Shown: one piece after another, positions 1-7,950 of the stretch
Position numbering within the stretch: the stretch's first letter is position 1
Layout: every line of letters starts with the position of its first letter
NCBI GenBank assembly: GCA_030535455.1
Contig: JAUNJY010000031.1
Coordinates: 1-52,444 of the forward strand
Direction: 5' to 3'
DNA: 52,444 nucleotides
Source: a bacterium
GTDB taxonomy: Bacteria; Bacillota; Clostridia; Lachnospirales; Lachnospiraceae
The notes under the pieces: model-generated
Told to the model about the DNA's origin: nothing
The model's input: the letters and a program-made list of their open reading frames with translations, nothing else
The model's database searches: none
Translations under genes and position numbers: made by a program

Positions 1-393
1 CCAACAGCAGAACCAACCGTGGAACCAACAGTTAAACCAACAGCAGAACCTACAGTACAGCCAGTTACCCATAACTTTACGGTTAATGGGAAGACTAGTG
101 ATTTCTTTGCAATTACAGGAAGTACGACAACAAGCAAGGGAACTGTATCTTACCAAGGAATGAGTCTTACGACTTGTATTAAGATGGAAACTGCAACAAA
201 TATTACATTTACCACAGAACGTGCTAGCAGCCTGAAGATGGTATTCTCAAATGACTGCACTAGAAAGATTGAAGTGGATGGTCAGGTGTATGCTGTCAAA
301 AATGGTATTTTAGAAATTGAACTGACAGCAGGAGCACATTCCATTAAAAAAGCAGATACAAATGTGAATTTATATTATATAGAAGTAAAATAA
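1..393 (+). CDS. C-terminal end of a secreted polysaccharide-degrading enzyme (partial)
   Basis: The frame is open from base 1, so only the last 130 residues are present. It begins with a Pro-Thr-Glu/Val linker (repeats of the PTAEPTV type, about 22 residues), typical of spacers between domains of secreted glycoside hydrolases and pectate lyases in cellulolytic or pectinolytic Clostridia. A domain of about 105 residues follows, beta-rich with no membrane segment (HNFTVNGKTSDFF... to ...NLYYIEVK). Similar small C-terminal domains are known to me from Lachnospiraceae pectate lyases, where they follow the catalytic domain. The catalytic part lies outside the window, so the substrate is inference. 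A strong terminator follows directly. Confidence 0.7.
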   Translation, partial: PTAEPTVEPTVKPTAEPTVQPVTHNFTVNGKTSDFFAITGSTTTSKGTVSYQGMSLTTCIKMETATNITFTTERASSLKMVFSNDCTRKIEVDGQVYAVKNGILEIELTAGAHSIKKADTNVNLYYIEVK

Positions 394-413
394 AAAAAGT
401 AAAAAGAAAAAAG

Positions 414-448
414 TGCCTTTCCTCTTATTAGTGAGGAAAGGCATTTTT
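414..448 (+). terminator. Rho-independent terminator of the secreted enzyme gene
   Basis: Perfect 11-bp stem TGCCTTTCCTC/GAGGAAAGGCA with an 8-nt loop, followed by TTTTT. It lies 20 bases after the stop codon. Confidence 0.9.
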
Positions 449-620
449 CTTGAAGAATAGGAAGCTTCTCTTTGAGCAGCCCCCTATTCTTCAAGAAAGC
501 ACCCTGAAAAGCGGGTGCAGGATGCGCACTCACTCGAAAGGAAGATGTCGCTTGCGCGACCGAGTTCGGCGCGGGCAAAGTGTGTGTTCTTTGCAGTGAT
601 TTCAAGCAAAACACTTTGTT
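447..620 (+). repeat. Composite intergenic hairpin repeat, copy A (most complete)
   Basis: Four modules in order. H1: a perfect 15-bp stem (447-461 with 483-497) capped by an imperfect GAAGCTTCTCTTTGAGCAGC apex. H2: GCACCC/GGGTGC (499-504, 513-518). A box AGGATGCGCACTCAC (519-533). H3: ACTCG (532-536) pairing CGAGT (561-565) around GTCGC-TTGC-GCGAC (547-560). H4: CAAAGTGT (576-583) with ACACTTTG (611-618). The same modules recur at 16519, 19475 and 26588, with partial copies at 4811, 46895 and 49407. No coding potential is evident. The function is unknown; it may be a terminator-derived repeat or a structured RNA. Confidence 0.7.
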
Positions 621-646
621 CTCCATGCTATCTTTTTGAGTAAGGA

Positions 647-1231
647 TTAGAATTCAGGAATATAGGAAACGAGGCCATTTCGAAGCAGTTTATAACATAA
701 GACAGAGAGTTCTTTTGGAGACTCTTTTGCACCGTCGAAAAGCCATTTTTCAATTAATCCCACACAGGCACCTAAATAGAAGGCAACAGCATATTCAATC
801 TCTTCTACAGACTGGGTACCATTTAAAAGTTCGATGGTGGTTTGAGTAATGTTATCTTTAATTAAGTTTTTAACGTTATTTATAAAGTTAAGATCGCCAT
901 TTGGGCCGATTAGTAACATGCATATATCAATATTTTCAAGAAGGATTGTAAAAACTTCTTCTAAATAGAATTGTACTTTGTCGTTGTAATACTCTTTTTT
1001 ATGTGTCAATGTCACATTGATTAATTCATCAATGAGTTCCTGCTCAATTTTATTTAGCATATCGTAGATATCGGTATAATGAAGATAAAAGGTAGAACGG
1101 TTAATGTCTACTTCTTCGACAAGTTCACGCACTGTGATCTCGCGAATGCTTTTTGTCTGCATAAGTTTGATTAATCCGGCACGAAGAGCGGCTTTAGTTT
1201 TTCTGACCCTGCGGTCTACTTTTTGTGTCAT
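647..1231 (-). CDS. TetR/AcrR-family transcriptional regulator
   Basis: A 194-residue DNA-binding repressor. The N-terminal helix-turn-helix is clear (VRKTKAALRAGLIKLMQ...ITVRELVEEVDINRSTFYLHYTD, about residues 8-55), with the TetR signature RSTFYLHY. The C-terminal ligand domain resembles the clostridial TetR set that guards membrane proteins. I chose the internal ATG at 1231 because an AAAGGA site lies 7 nt upstream; the longer frame to 1267 has none. It is divergent from the YhgE/Pip gene at 1538, and several inverted repeats lie between them, so it probably represses both itself and that gene. The ligand is unknown. Confidence 0.85.
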   Translation of the reverse strand: MTQKVDRRVRKTKAALRAGLIKLMQTKSIREITVRELVEEVDINRSTFYLHYTDIYDMLNKIEQELIDELINVTLTHKKEYYNDKVQFYLEEVFTILLENIDICMLLIGPNGDLNFINNVKNLIKDNITQTTIELLNGTQSVEEIEYAVAFYLGACVGLIEKWLFDGAKESPKELSVLCYKLLRNGLVSYIPEF

Positions 1232-1256
1232 AAAGGAATCCTTTCTTGAAATTCGA

Positions 1257-1294
1257 ATAAACAACAATAGTTTTAGGATAAAATTATTGTTTAT
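1257..1294. promoter_or_regulatory. Inverted repeat, candidate TetR operator
   Basis: ATAAACAACAATA (1257-1269) and TATTGTTTAT (1285-1294) form an inverted repeat with a short internal gap, 26 bp upstream of the tetR start. A second dyad, GACAC-N11-GTGTC (1339-1359), lies nearer the centre of the divergent region. Either could bind the TetR protein; which one does is not decidable here. Confidence 0.45.
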
Positions 1295-1391
1295 GTAGAG
1301 TTTAGCTCGAATTAATTAAAAATTTATAATATATTATAGACACAAACGAGAAAAGTGTCGTATAACATACAAACGGTAGAGAAGTTGTCGG

Positions 1392-1420
1392 TTGCAACTG
1401 CGCTACAACATTAGTATAAT
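1392..1420 (+). promoter_or_regulatory. Candidate promoter of the YhgE/Pip gene
   Basis: TTGCAA (1392-1397), 17-bp spacer, TATAAT (1415-1420). It implies a 5' leader of about 110 nt before the ATG at 1538. The -35 hexamer sits inside a small dyad (GTTG-N7-CAAC, 1386-1400). Confidence 0.55.
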
Positions 1421-1537
1421 CTAAATTAATCTAGAAAGCAACACAATGTCTATAATTGGACTGTTGTATGTGGAACTTAATTAAATATAGTGGTTTAGCC
1501 GTCCCGGAAAAAAAACATGTAGAAAGATGGTGTATAT

Positions 1538-4441
1538 ATGCTAAAGAGAGAATGGCAGAGTTTATTTAAGAATAAATTTCTTTGCATTGTCCTAATTGGT
1601 ATTATCACAATTCCTACAATCTATACTACTATTTTCTTAGGATCTATGTGGGATCCATATGGGGAATTAGAACATTTGCCGGTGGCTGTTGTCAATAAAG
1701 ACAAATCAGTTGATTATGATGGCAAAACAATGGATGTAGGGAATAATCTGGTTGATAATCTAAAGGATAATGACTCGCTTGCATTTGAATTCGTAACAGA
1801 AGAGCAAGCAGAAACAGGATTAGAAGACGGAACATATTATATGGTAATTACAATACCAGAGAATTTTTCCGAAAATGCAACAACATTGATGGATGAAAGT
1901 CCAAAAAAAATGGAGCTAGAATATAAGACAAATCCGGGAACAAACTATATTGCTTCGAAAATGAGTGAAACTGCAGTTAGTAAAATTCGCACAAGTGTTG
2001 CAGAAGAGGTAACTAAACAATATGCCGAGACTGTGTTTGATCAGTTAGGGGAAATCGGTGATGGTTTTACTGAAGCAACTGATGGAACAGAAAAGCTTGG
2101 TGACGGTTTAGAAAAGTTAAGCGACGGTAATGGAAAGATTAGTGAAAACTTAACTACGTTATCTGACAGCTCTTTGACATTTAAAGAAGGTGCAGATACA
2201 TTCCAGGTGGCATTAAAAACATATACAGATGGTGTAAGCTCTGCAAATGATGGTGCAGGCCAATTGAAAGCGGGTATTGATACATTAGCAGATGGTACAG
2301 GCGCATTAGCAGATGGAGCTTCACAATTAAGCGATGGAGCGGGTACATTAAAGGGTGGTCTCGATACATTAGCAGATGGAGCTGGAACATTAGCAGACGG
2401 AGCTTCTCAGTTAACTGATGGTTCAAGCACATTAAAATCAGGAATTAGTACCTATACAGATGGTGTGAGTCAAGTTTATGCAGGCACACAACAGCTTGTA
2501 GCAAATAACAAAGCTTTAAATGAAGGTGTTGCTACGTTATCCAATGGTGTAACAACTTTAAACAGTGGAAGTACATCTTTATTAGCTGGTTTAAAAACGA
2601 TGTCATCTACATTAGGAGAAAGCTTATCAAAAGACAAGAAAACAGACCTTGCAACATTACAGGGTGGTATTTCCCAAGTGAGTCAAGGATTAAGTGATTT
2701 AAATGCAGCGGTTTCTAGCGTTGACGTAAGTAAAGTGCCTACACTTGTGAATAAAGTAAAAGGCGGTATGGAGTCAGTTGGAAGTGATGCAACAAAAGCA
2801 GCAACTCATGTTGGAACTGCAATCGCAAAAAAAGCAGCTGCAAGAGAGAGTGTTGAGGCAAATGAAGGATTTAAATCGTTAAGTAAAGAAGATCAAGAAA
2901 AGATCCTTGCTGCATTTGATGTGACAGATAGTGAATTATCTGGAGCAATGTCTGATCTTAAAAATGCTGGTACAACGTTAACAGGCCTTCAAGAAGGGCT
3001 TAAGGAAAGCAATCTTACAGAAGATAAGCTTGATCAAATTGCAACATTACAAGATAGTGTGGCAAAACTTGAGAAGAATGGTACTTATGTACTTAGCAAG
3101 AGCTCAGAAGCAATCACATCTTTACAGACAGGCTTAGAAAATATTCAAGATGCGTTAGAACGTAAAGGAACGACTCCACAAACAATGGGATTGATCCAAG
3201 GTATGACAGCAGTAAGCGAAGGTGTAAAACAACTTGATACAGGCGTAAATGCGAAACAAGGTTTACAAGCAAGCGTTAAGACATACACAGCTGGTGTAGA
3301 AACAGTCAATGCAGGACTTAAAACGTTAAATGAGAACTCAAGTGCATTAAATAGTGGTTCTACAAAACTTGCAGGCGGTTTATCAGCTTTAAATGAAAAA
3401 GTACCAACATTAACTGGTGGTATTGGCCAGCTTCAAGAAGGTGCAACAAAATTATCATCAGGTTTATCATCTTTGAACGAAAAGGTGCCAACATTAACAG
3501 CAGGTATCAGTAAGTTACAAGATGGTTCTACTCAGTTAGCAGCAGGTACATCAAAATTAACTGCAAATAATGCAGCAGTTATGGAAGCAATCGCAAAATT
3601 AGACGATGGTGCTAGTAAAATCAGTGATGGTTCAGGAAAATTAGCAGATGCATCAGAAACATTAGGCGAAGGTCTTACGACAGCAAAAGATGGTGTAACA
3701 GAACTTAATACTAAATTAAGTGATGCAGCAGATGAAATCAATAGCAAGAAGACAAGCGAAAAAACCAATGAAATGTTCGCAACTCCAGTAGAAACAAGCG
3801 GTTCTGAAATGACATCCGTTGATAATAACGGTAATGCCATGGCTGCTTATATGATGAGTGTAGCATTATGGGTTGGCTGTCTTGCATTCTCTATTATGTA
3901 CCCACTTGCAGGTTCTGCAGGAAAAGTAAAAAGTGGATTTAGATGGTGGTTAAGCAAAGCAAGTGTTGCTAGTTTAATTGCTGGTATCCAAGCAGTAGTA
4001 ATGGTATTTATGTTAAAGAGTGTTCTTGGATTTAATCCAGCATACTTTGGTAAGACATTATTAATTGCCATTCTTGCATCCTTTGCATTTATGACAATCT
4101 TCTACTTCGGTAACTTATTACTTGGTAAAATCGGAAGCTTTATCTTATTGATCTTTATGGTACTTCAACTTGGTGGTTCTGCAGGAACATATCCAATTGA
4201 ATTATCTTCCGGTTTCTATAAAGCAATCCATCCGTTTATGCCATTCACTTACAGTGTTAATGCATTCAGAGCTACAATTGCTACAGGTGCAAGCATTGCT
4301 CAGCCAATTGCTGTATTTGTTAGTATCATTGTTGTATGTACAGGATTAACAATTATGATCTTTGAATATAAGGCAAAGAAAGTGATGGGACAAGAAAGCG
4401 TAGAAGCAATCGATCCTTTATTAGGCGAAATGGCTGAATAG
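1538..4441 (+). CDS. YhgE/Pip-family membrane protein with long extracellular repeat region
   Basis: A 967-residue integral membrane protein. One N-terminal membrane segment (about 12-32, FLCIVLIGIITIPTIYTTIF) is followed by the Pip/YhgE N-domain (VAVVNKDKSVDYDGKTMDVG). About 600 extracellular residues come next, with repeated DGxxxL / ADGAxxL / LNxGxxxL heptad- and octad-like units (about 190-720). The protein ends with five or six membrane segments (about 770-945) resembling ABC-2 type permeases. Relatives include phage infection protein Pip of Lactococcus and B. subtilis YhgE; their biochemical role is unclear, with transport or type VII secretion links suggested. The divergent TetR gene implies induction. 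The ribosome site is weak (GAAAGATGG), so the start is slightly uncertain. Confidence 0.88.
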   Translation: MLKREWQSLFKNKFLCIVLIGIITIPTIYTTIFLGSMWDPYGELEHLPVAVVNKDKSVDYDGKTMDVGNNLVDNLKDNDSLAFEFVTEEQAETGLEDGTYYMVITIPENFSENATTLMDESPKKMELEYKTNPGTNYIASKMSETAVSKIRTSVAEEVTKQYAETVFDQLGEIGDGFTEATDGTEKLGDGLEKLSDGNGKISENLTTLSDSSLTFKEGADTFQVALKTYTDGVSSANDGAGQLKAGIDTLADGTGALADGASQLSDGAGTLKGGLDTLADGAGTLADGASQLTDGSSTLKSGISTYTDGVSQVYAGTQQLVANNKALNEGVATLSNGVTTLNSGSTSLLAGLKTMSSTLGESLSKDKKTDLATLQGGISQVSQGLSDLNAAVSSVDVSKVPTLVNKVKGGMESVGSDATKAATHVGTAIAKKAAARESVEANEGFKSLSKEDQEKILAAFDVTDSELSGAMSDLKNAGTTLTGLQEGLKESNLTEDKLDQIATLQDSVAKLEKNGTYVLSKSSEAITSLQTGLENIQDALERKGTTPQTMGLIQGMTAVSEGVKQLDTGVNAKQGLQASVKTYTAGVETVNAGLKTLNENSSALNSGSTKLAGGLSALNEKVPTLTGGIGQLQEGATKLSSGLSSLNEKVPTLTAGISKLQDGSTQLAAGTSKLTANNAAVMEAIAKLDDGASKISDGSGKLADASETLGEGLTTAKDGVTELNTKLSDAADEINSKKTSEKTNEMFATPVETSGSEMTSVDNNGNAMAAYMMSVALWVGCLAFSIMYPLAGSAGKVKSGFRWWLSKASVASLIAGIQAVVMVFMLKSVLGFNPAYFGKTLLIAILASFAFMTIFYFGNLLLGKIGSFILLIFMVLQLGGSAGTYPIELSSGFYKAIHPFMPFTYSVNAFRATIATGASIAQPIAVFVSIIVVCTGLTIMIFEYKAKKVMGQESVEAIDPLLGEMAE

Positions 4442-4469
4442 ATTGAACGACTGTTTTACAAGATAAAGA

Positions 4470-4512
4470 AAAAGGACTAGAAACACAGGCAAACGTGTTT
4501 CTAGTCCTTTTT
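4470..4512 (+). terminator. Rho-independent terminator after the YhgE/Pip gene
   Basis: Long perfect stem AAAGGACTAGAAACAC/GTGTTTCTAGTCCTTT with an 8-nt loop, followed by a T-run. The A-tract on the 5' side makes it potentially bidirectional. Confidence 0.9.
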
Positions 4513-4625
4513 TCTTCTAGATAGAGTCACTAAGAGAATGGTTATAATTGGTGGCCTGACTAAGGTCGATTTAGGAGATAAAACCACAAATTGAGTGAAT
4601 TGTGTGAAAAATATAAAAAATAGTG

Positions 4626-4654
4626 TTGACATATGCTTTTTTATACTATATAAT
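4626..4654 (+). promoter_or_regulatory. Promoter of tRNA-Gly copy 1
   Basis: Consensus TTGACA (4626-4631), 17-bp spacer, TATAAT (4649-4654), preceded by an A/T-rich tract that could act as an UP element. Confidence 0.88.
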
Positions 4655-4696
4655 AAGTCATGTGTTCAGCAAGTAGCACAAACAACAAATGAATAT

Positions 4697-4768
<72 letters not shown>

Positions 4769-4774
4769 TACTGT

Positions 4775-4808
4775 AATCCCAAATCTTAAACAGATTTGGG
4801 ATTTTTTT
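4775..4808 (+). terminator. Terminator of tRNA-Gly copy 1
   Basis: Perfect 12-bp stem AATCCCAAATCT/AGATTTGGGATT with a 5-nt loop, then a T-run. It begins 6 nt after the tRNA. Confidence 0.93.
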
Positions 4809-4810
4809 GT

Positions 4811-4855
4811 GTATAGGAAGATGTCGATTGTGCGACCGGGTTCGGTACTGACCCG
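4811..4855 (+). repeat. Partial intergenic repeat, copy G (H3 module only)
   Basis: ATAGGAAGATGTCG...GCGACCGGGTTCGG matches the H3 module of copies A and D, with GTCG/CGAC still paired (4823-4826 with 4833-4836). H1, H2 and the GCACTCAC box are missing. It lies between a tRNA terminator and the lacI-type gene, and is probably a decayed copy. Confidence 0.55.
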
Positions 4856-4884
4856 TTGACATTTAGCTAAATGGTGACTAAAGT
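4856..4884 (+). promoter_or_regulatory. Weak promoter and 12-bp palindrome before the LacI-type gene
   Basis: TTGACA (4856-4861), then 17 bp, then a poor -10 TAAAGT (4879-4884). The spacer begins with the perfect palindrome ATTTAGCTAAAT (4861-4872), a possible operator. The -10 element is weak, so confidence is modest. Confidence 0.4.
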
Positions 4885-4933
4885 AGTACATAAGACGAGA
4901 TGGTAATTAAATAAGAAGACTTGGAGGGTTTGC

Positions 4934-5926
4934 ATGAATATAAATGAAATAGCAAGATTGGCAGAAGTATCAAGGGCAACGGTGTCGAGATATTTAAACC
5001 AAGGCTACGTAAGCGAAGAAAAGAAAGAACGGATCAAGAAGGTAATTGAAGAAACTGGATACAATCCATCCAGCCAGGCACAGATGCTTAGAACCAAAAA
5101 GACTAAGCTGATCGGAGTGATTATTCCAAAGTTAAATTCGGAATCTATCAGTAGAATGGTAAATGGGATCGGTCTCGTGCTATCCAAAGAAGGATATCAG
5201 CTATTGCTTGCCAATACACAAAATGATGTAAAGGAAGAATTAAAGTATCTAAATACATTTAAGTCCAATCAGGTGGATGGGATTATCTTTATTGGTACGA
5301 TCTTTACAAAAGAACATAAACGTCTGCTTGAAGAAACAAAGGTGCCAGTAGTTATATTAGGTCAATGGCTTTCTGGATATTCCTGTGTATATTATGATGA
5401 CTATAATGCAGCAAAAGATCTCTCCAATCAATTGCTTCAGAGTGCAAAAAAAGCTGTCTACCTAGGAGTAACGAAAAAAGATGAGGCGGCAGGCCATAAC
5501 AGAACGGATGGTTTTCTTGCGGCATACCGAATGATACAGTCGGCAAATGGCCGGGAGATTAAGAAGCCAATGATGCTTGAGACCGATTTCACAATGGAGG
5601 CAGCTTATCATAGGACGAAGGAAGCATTTGAACAAGAAGCGGACTTAGATACAGTGATTTGTGCTACAGATACTATTGCAATCGGTGCACTACAATATTT
5701 ACATGAGAAGAATATCAAGGTGCCGGATCAGGTGCAGTTAGCGGGAATTGGTGATACTGCCATTGGTAATGTAGTTTCTCCAAAGCTTACAACAGTTCAT
5801 TATTACTATAAGACCAGCGGAATTGAGGCGGCAAATATGCTTTTAGAAATGCTGCAGACAGGGGAGTATGTGCGAAAAGAGATAAAAATGGGGTACAAGC
5901 TTCTAATGCGAGATTCTACCAGATAG
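4934..5926 (+). CDS. scrR: LacI-family repressor of the sucrose operon
   Basis: A 330-residue repressor. The N-terminal LacI helix-turn-helix (INEIARLAEVSRATVSRYLNQ, residues 2-22) and hinge helix (NPSSQAQMLRTKKTKLIGVIIP) lead into a periplasmic-binding-protein-like effector domain. GGAGG lies 7 nt before the ATG. It sits directly upstream of the sucrose PTS/hydrolase operon, whose promoter carries a classic LacI-type operator at 6022-6041. The effector is therefore probably sucrose, sucrose-6-phosphate or a fructose phosphate. The symbol is assigned by family and context, not by identity. The separate 3' gap and promoter suggest it is transcribed independently. Confidence 0.82.
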   Translation: MNINEIARLAEVSRATVSRYLNQGYVSEEKKERIKKVIEETGYNPSSQAQMLRTKKTKLIGVIIPKLNSESISRMVNGIGLVLSKEGYQLLLANTQNDVKEELKYLNTFKSNQVDGIIFIGTIFTKEHKRLLEETKVPVVILGQWLSGYSCVYYDDYNAAKDLSNQLLQSAKKAVYLGVTKKDEAAGHNRTDGFLAAYRMIQSANGREIKKPMMLETDFTMEAAYHRTKEAFEQEADLDTVICATDTIAIGALQYLHEKNIKVPDQVQLAGIGDTAIGNVVSPKLTTVHYYYKTSGIEAANMLLEMLQTGEYVRKEIKMGYKLLMRDSTR

Positions 5927-5984
5927 ATTTTTAAAATTGGTAGAAGTGCATAAAAAAGCTATTATAAATTAGTAAAAAAATGTA

Positions 5985-6012
5985 TTTACACATAAAAATA
6001 TCATGTTATAAT
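5985..6012 (+). promoter_or_regulatory. Promoter of the sucrose operon
   Basis: TTTACA (5985-5990), 16-bp spacer, TATAAT (6007-6012). The expected transcription start falls near 6019, just before the operator. Confidence 0.8.
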
Positions 6013-6021
6013 TAAAGCATG

Positions 6022-6041
6022 ATGTGAGAACGATTTCACAT
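6022..6041. promoter_or_regulatory. LacI-family operator (cre-like) over the transcription start
   Basis: ATGTGAGAACGATTTCACAT is a 20-bp dyad with a central CG, the hallmark of LacI-family sites. It lies 10 bp after the -10 box, so bound repressor would block initiation or early elongation. The core also differs at only one position from the CcpA cre consensus TGWAARCGNTWNCA, so catabolite control at the same site is possible. Confidence 0.82.
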
Positions 6042-6084
6042 AAAACGAAAAAATTAGAATTTCGCATTAGAAAGGATGGTAAGT

Positions 6085-7950
6085 ATGGATTACAACGTAG
6101 TTGCAAAAGAAGTGGTAAAACATATCGGAGGAAAATCCAATATTGTTTCAGCAGCACATTGTGCAACAAGATTACGTTTGGTGATTGCGGACAATGCCAA
6201 ATGTGACAAAGAAGCTGTAGAAAATATCGACGGTGTTAAAGGCGTATTTATGGCAGCGGGCCAATTACAGATCATATTCGGAACAGGAACTGTGAATAAA
6301 GTTTATGATGAGTTTGTAAAGGTGGCTGAAATTAAAGAATCATCCAAAGATGAAGTAAAGCAAGCAGCAAATGCGAAACAAAATATATTTAAGAGAATGA
6401 TTAAGACACTAGGTGATATCTTTGTACCAATCATTCCAGCAATCGTAGCATCCGGATTATTAATGGGATTGTTAGAAGGACTTAGCAAAGTATATCCGGA
6501 ATTATTGAATTCAGGAACTTATACAATCCTTCACTTATTCTCCAATGCAGCATTTGTATTCCTACCTGTATTAATTGCAGTAAGTGCAGCTAAGACATTT
6601 GGCGGAAACATATTCCTTGGTGCGGTCATCGGTATGATCATGATCCATCCGGATTTGTTAAATGCATGGAGCGTGGCAGGGGCAGATACAATTCCAACTG
6701 CAGGCGTTTGGTTTGGAGTATATGACATTAACATGGTAGGTTATCAGGGACACGTAATACCAGTTGTAATTGCAGTTTGGTTTATGTCCATGATCGAGAA
6801 GAAGCTTCATAAAGTCGTGCCAGAGATTATCGACTTATTTGTAACACCTTTAGTAACAGTATTAATAACAGGATACTTAACATTAACCGTATTTGGACCA
6901 TGTTTCTCCTGGATTGAAAATGGCGTATTAGACGCTGTAAAATATTTAATCACAATTCCATTTGGTATTGGTGCAGCAATTAGTGGTGCATTGTATGCCC
7001 CAACCGTAGTTGCAGGCGTTCATCATATGTATAACGCAGTAGAAGCTGGACTTTTAAGTTCAGATGGAATTAATACATGGATGCCAATCGCAACGGCAGC
7101 CAATGTGGCACAAGGTGCAGCAGCACTTGCATTAGCACTTAAGACAAGAAACAAAAAGACAAAAGCAATAGCACTTCCAGCTTCCCTTTCTGCATTTTTA
7201 GGAATTACAGAACCAGCAATCTTTGGTGTTAACATCCGCTATATGAGACCATTTGTGGCAGGTTGTATTGGTGGTGCATGTGGTGCTTTAGTAGCAGGGA
7301 TTACAGGAATTGGTGCCAGCGCATATGGCGTAACAGGCGTGTTTGGTTTCTTAATTACAACAGAGTATACACTTCAATATTTACTAGTAATGGTAGTTGC
7401 CAGTGTTGTTGCTTTTGTAATCTCATGGATGCTTTATAAAGATAAAGAAACAGTGTCTGACGTAAAGACAAAAGAAATAAAAACTGAATTAGTTACAGAA
7501 AAGAATACGATTTATGCACCAATCGAAGGTGAAGTAATTGCACTTAGCAGTGTTCCTGATGAAACATTTGCAGGTGAAGTACTTGGAAAAGGATGCGCAA
7601 TCATTCCAAAAACAGGTCGAGTGGTAGCACCATTTGATGGTGTTGTTGAGACTGTATTCGATACAAAACATGCAATTGGGCTTAAGAGTGCCGATGGCGT
7701 GGAAATATTGATCCATGTTGGAATTAATACGGTAGAACTTGGTGGAAAATTCTATGAGACTTATGTAAATGATGGAGATACTGTGAAAGCAGGCGATCTA
7801 TTAGTAAGCTTCGATATGAACAAGATCAAAGAGGCTGGATATGAAATGGCTACACCAGTGATCGTTACCAATACAGATGATTATGACAATGTAAATGTCT
7901 TATTTGAGGGAGAGACAAAAGAACTTCAAAAGGTGATGATGGTAGAATGA
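6085..7950 (+). CDS. scrA: Sucrose-type PTS transporter, fused IIB-IIC-IIA
   Basis: A 621-residue phosphotransferase permease that imports and phosphorylates a beta-glucoside/sucrose-class sugar. IIB domain: residues 1-85 with phospho-Cys26 in AAHCATRLR. IIC membrane domain: about 105-455, with glycine-rich helices and the motif GITEPAIFGVN. IIA domain: about 470-621, with active His at about 544 in LIHVGINTVEL. Unlike enteric ScrA, which borrows IIA from Crr, this one carries its own. I chose ATG 6085 because AAAGGA sits 8 nt upstream; the ATG at 6076 overlaps that site. It overlaps the GH32 gene by 4 nt (ATGA). Sucrose is inferred from the neighbours. Confidence 0.9.
   Translation: MDYNVVAKEVVKHIGGKSNIVSAAHCATRLRLVIADNAKCDKEAVENIDGVKGVFMAAGQLQIIFGTGTVNKVYDEFVKVAEIKESSKDEVKQAANAKQNIFKRMIKTLGDIFVPIIPAIVASGLLMGLLEGLSKVYPELLNSGTYTILHLFSNAAFVFLPVLIAVSAAKTFGGNIFLGAVIGMIMIHPDLLNAWSVAGADTIPTAGVWFGVYDINMVGYQGHVIPVVIAVWFMSMIEKKLHKVVPEIIDLFVTPLVTVLITGYLTLTVFGPCFSWIENGVLDAVKYLITIPFGIGAAISGALYAPTVVAGVHHMYNAVEAGLLSSDGINTWMPIATAANVAQGAAALALALKTRNKKTKAIALPASLSAFLGITEPAIFGVNIRYMRPFVAGCIGGACGALVAGITGIGASAYGVTGVFGFLITTEYTLQYLLVMVVASVVAFVISWMLYKDKETVSDVKTKEIKTELVTEKNTIYAPIEGEVIALSSVPDETFAGEVLGKGCAIIPKTGRVVAPFDGVVETVFDTKHAIGLKSADGVEILIHVGINTVELGGKFYETYVNDGDTVKAGDLLVSFDMNKIKEAGYEMATPVIVTNTDDYDNVNVLFEGETKELQKVMMVE

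Noticed and set aside
375-626. 83-residue minus-strand ORF over repeat copy A
   Set aside because: It overlaps the terminator and hairpins of the repeat and has a low-complexity start; the same frame is not kept in the other copies.
2181-2432. His/Leu-rich minus-strand ORF within the YhgE/Pip gene
   Set aside because: It is a shadow of the DG-repeat coding region on the opposite strand.
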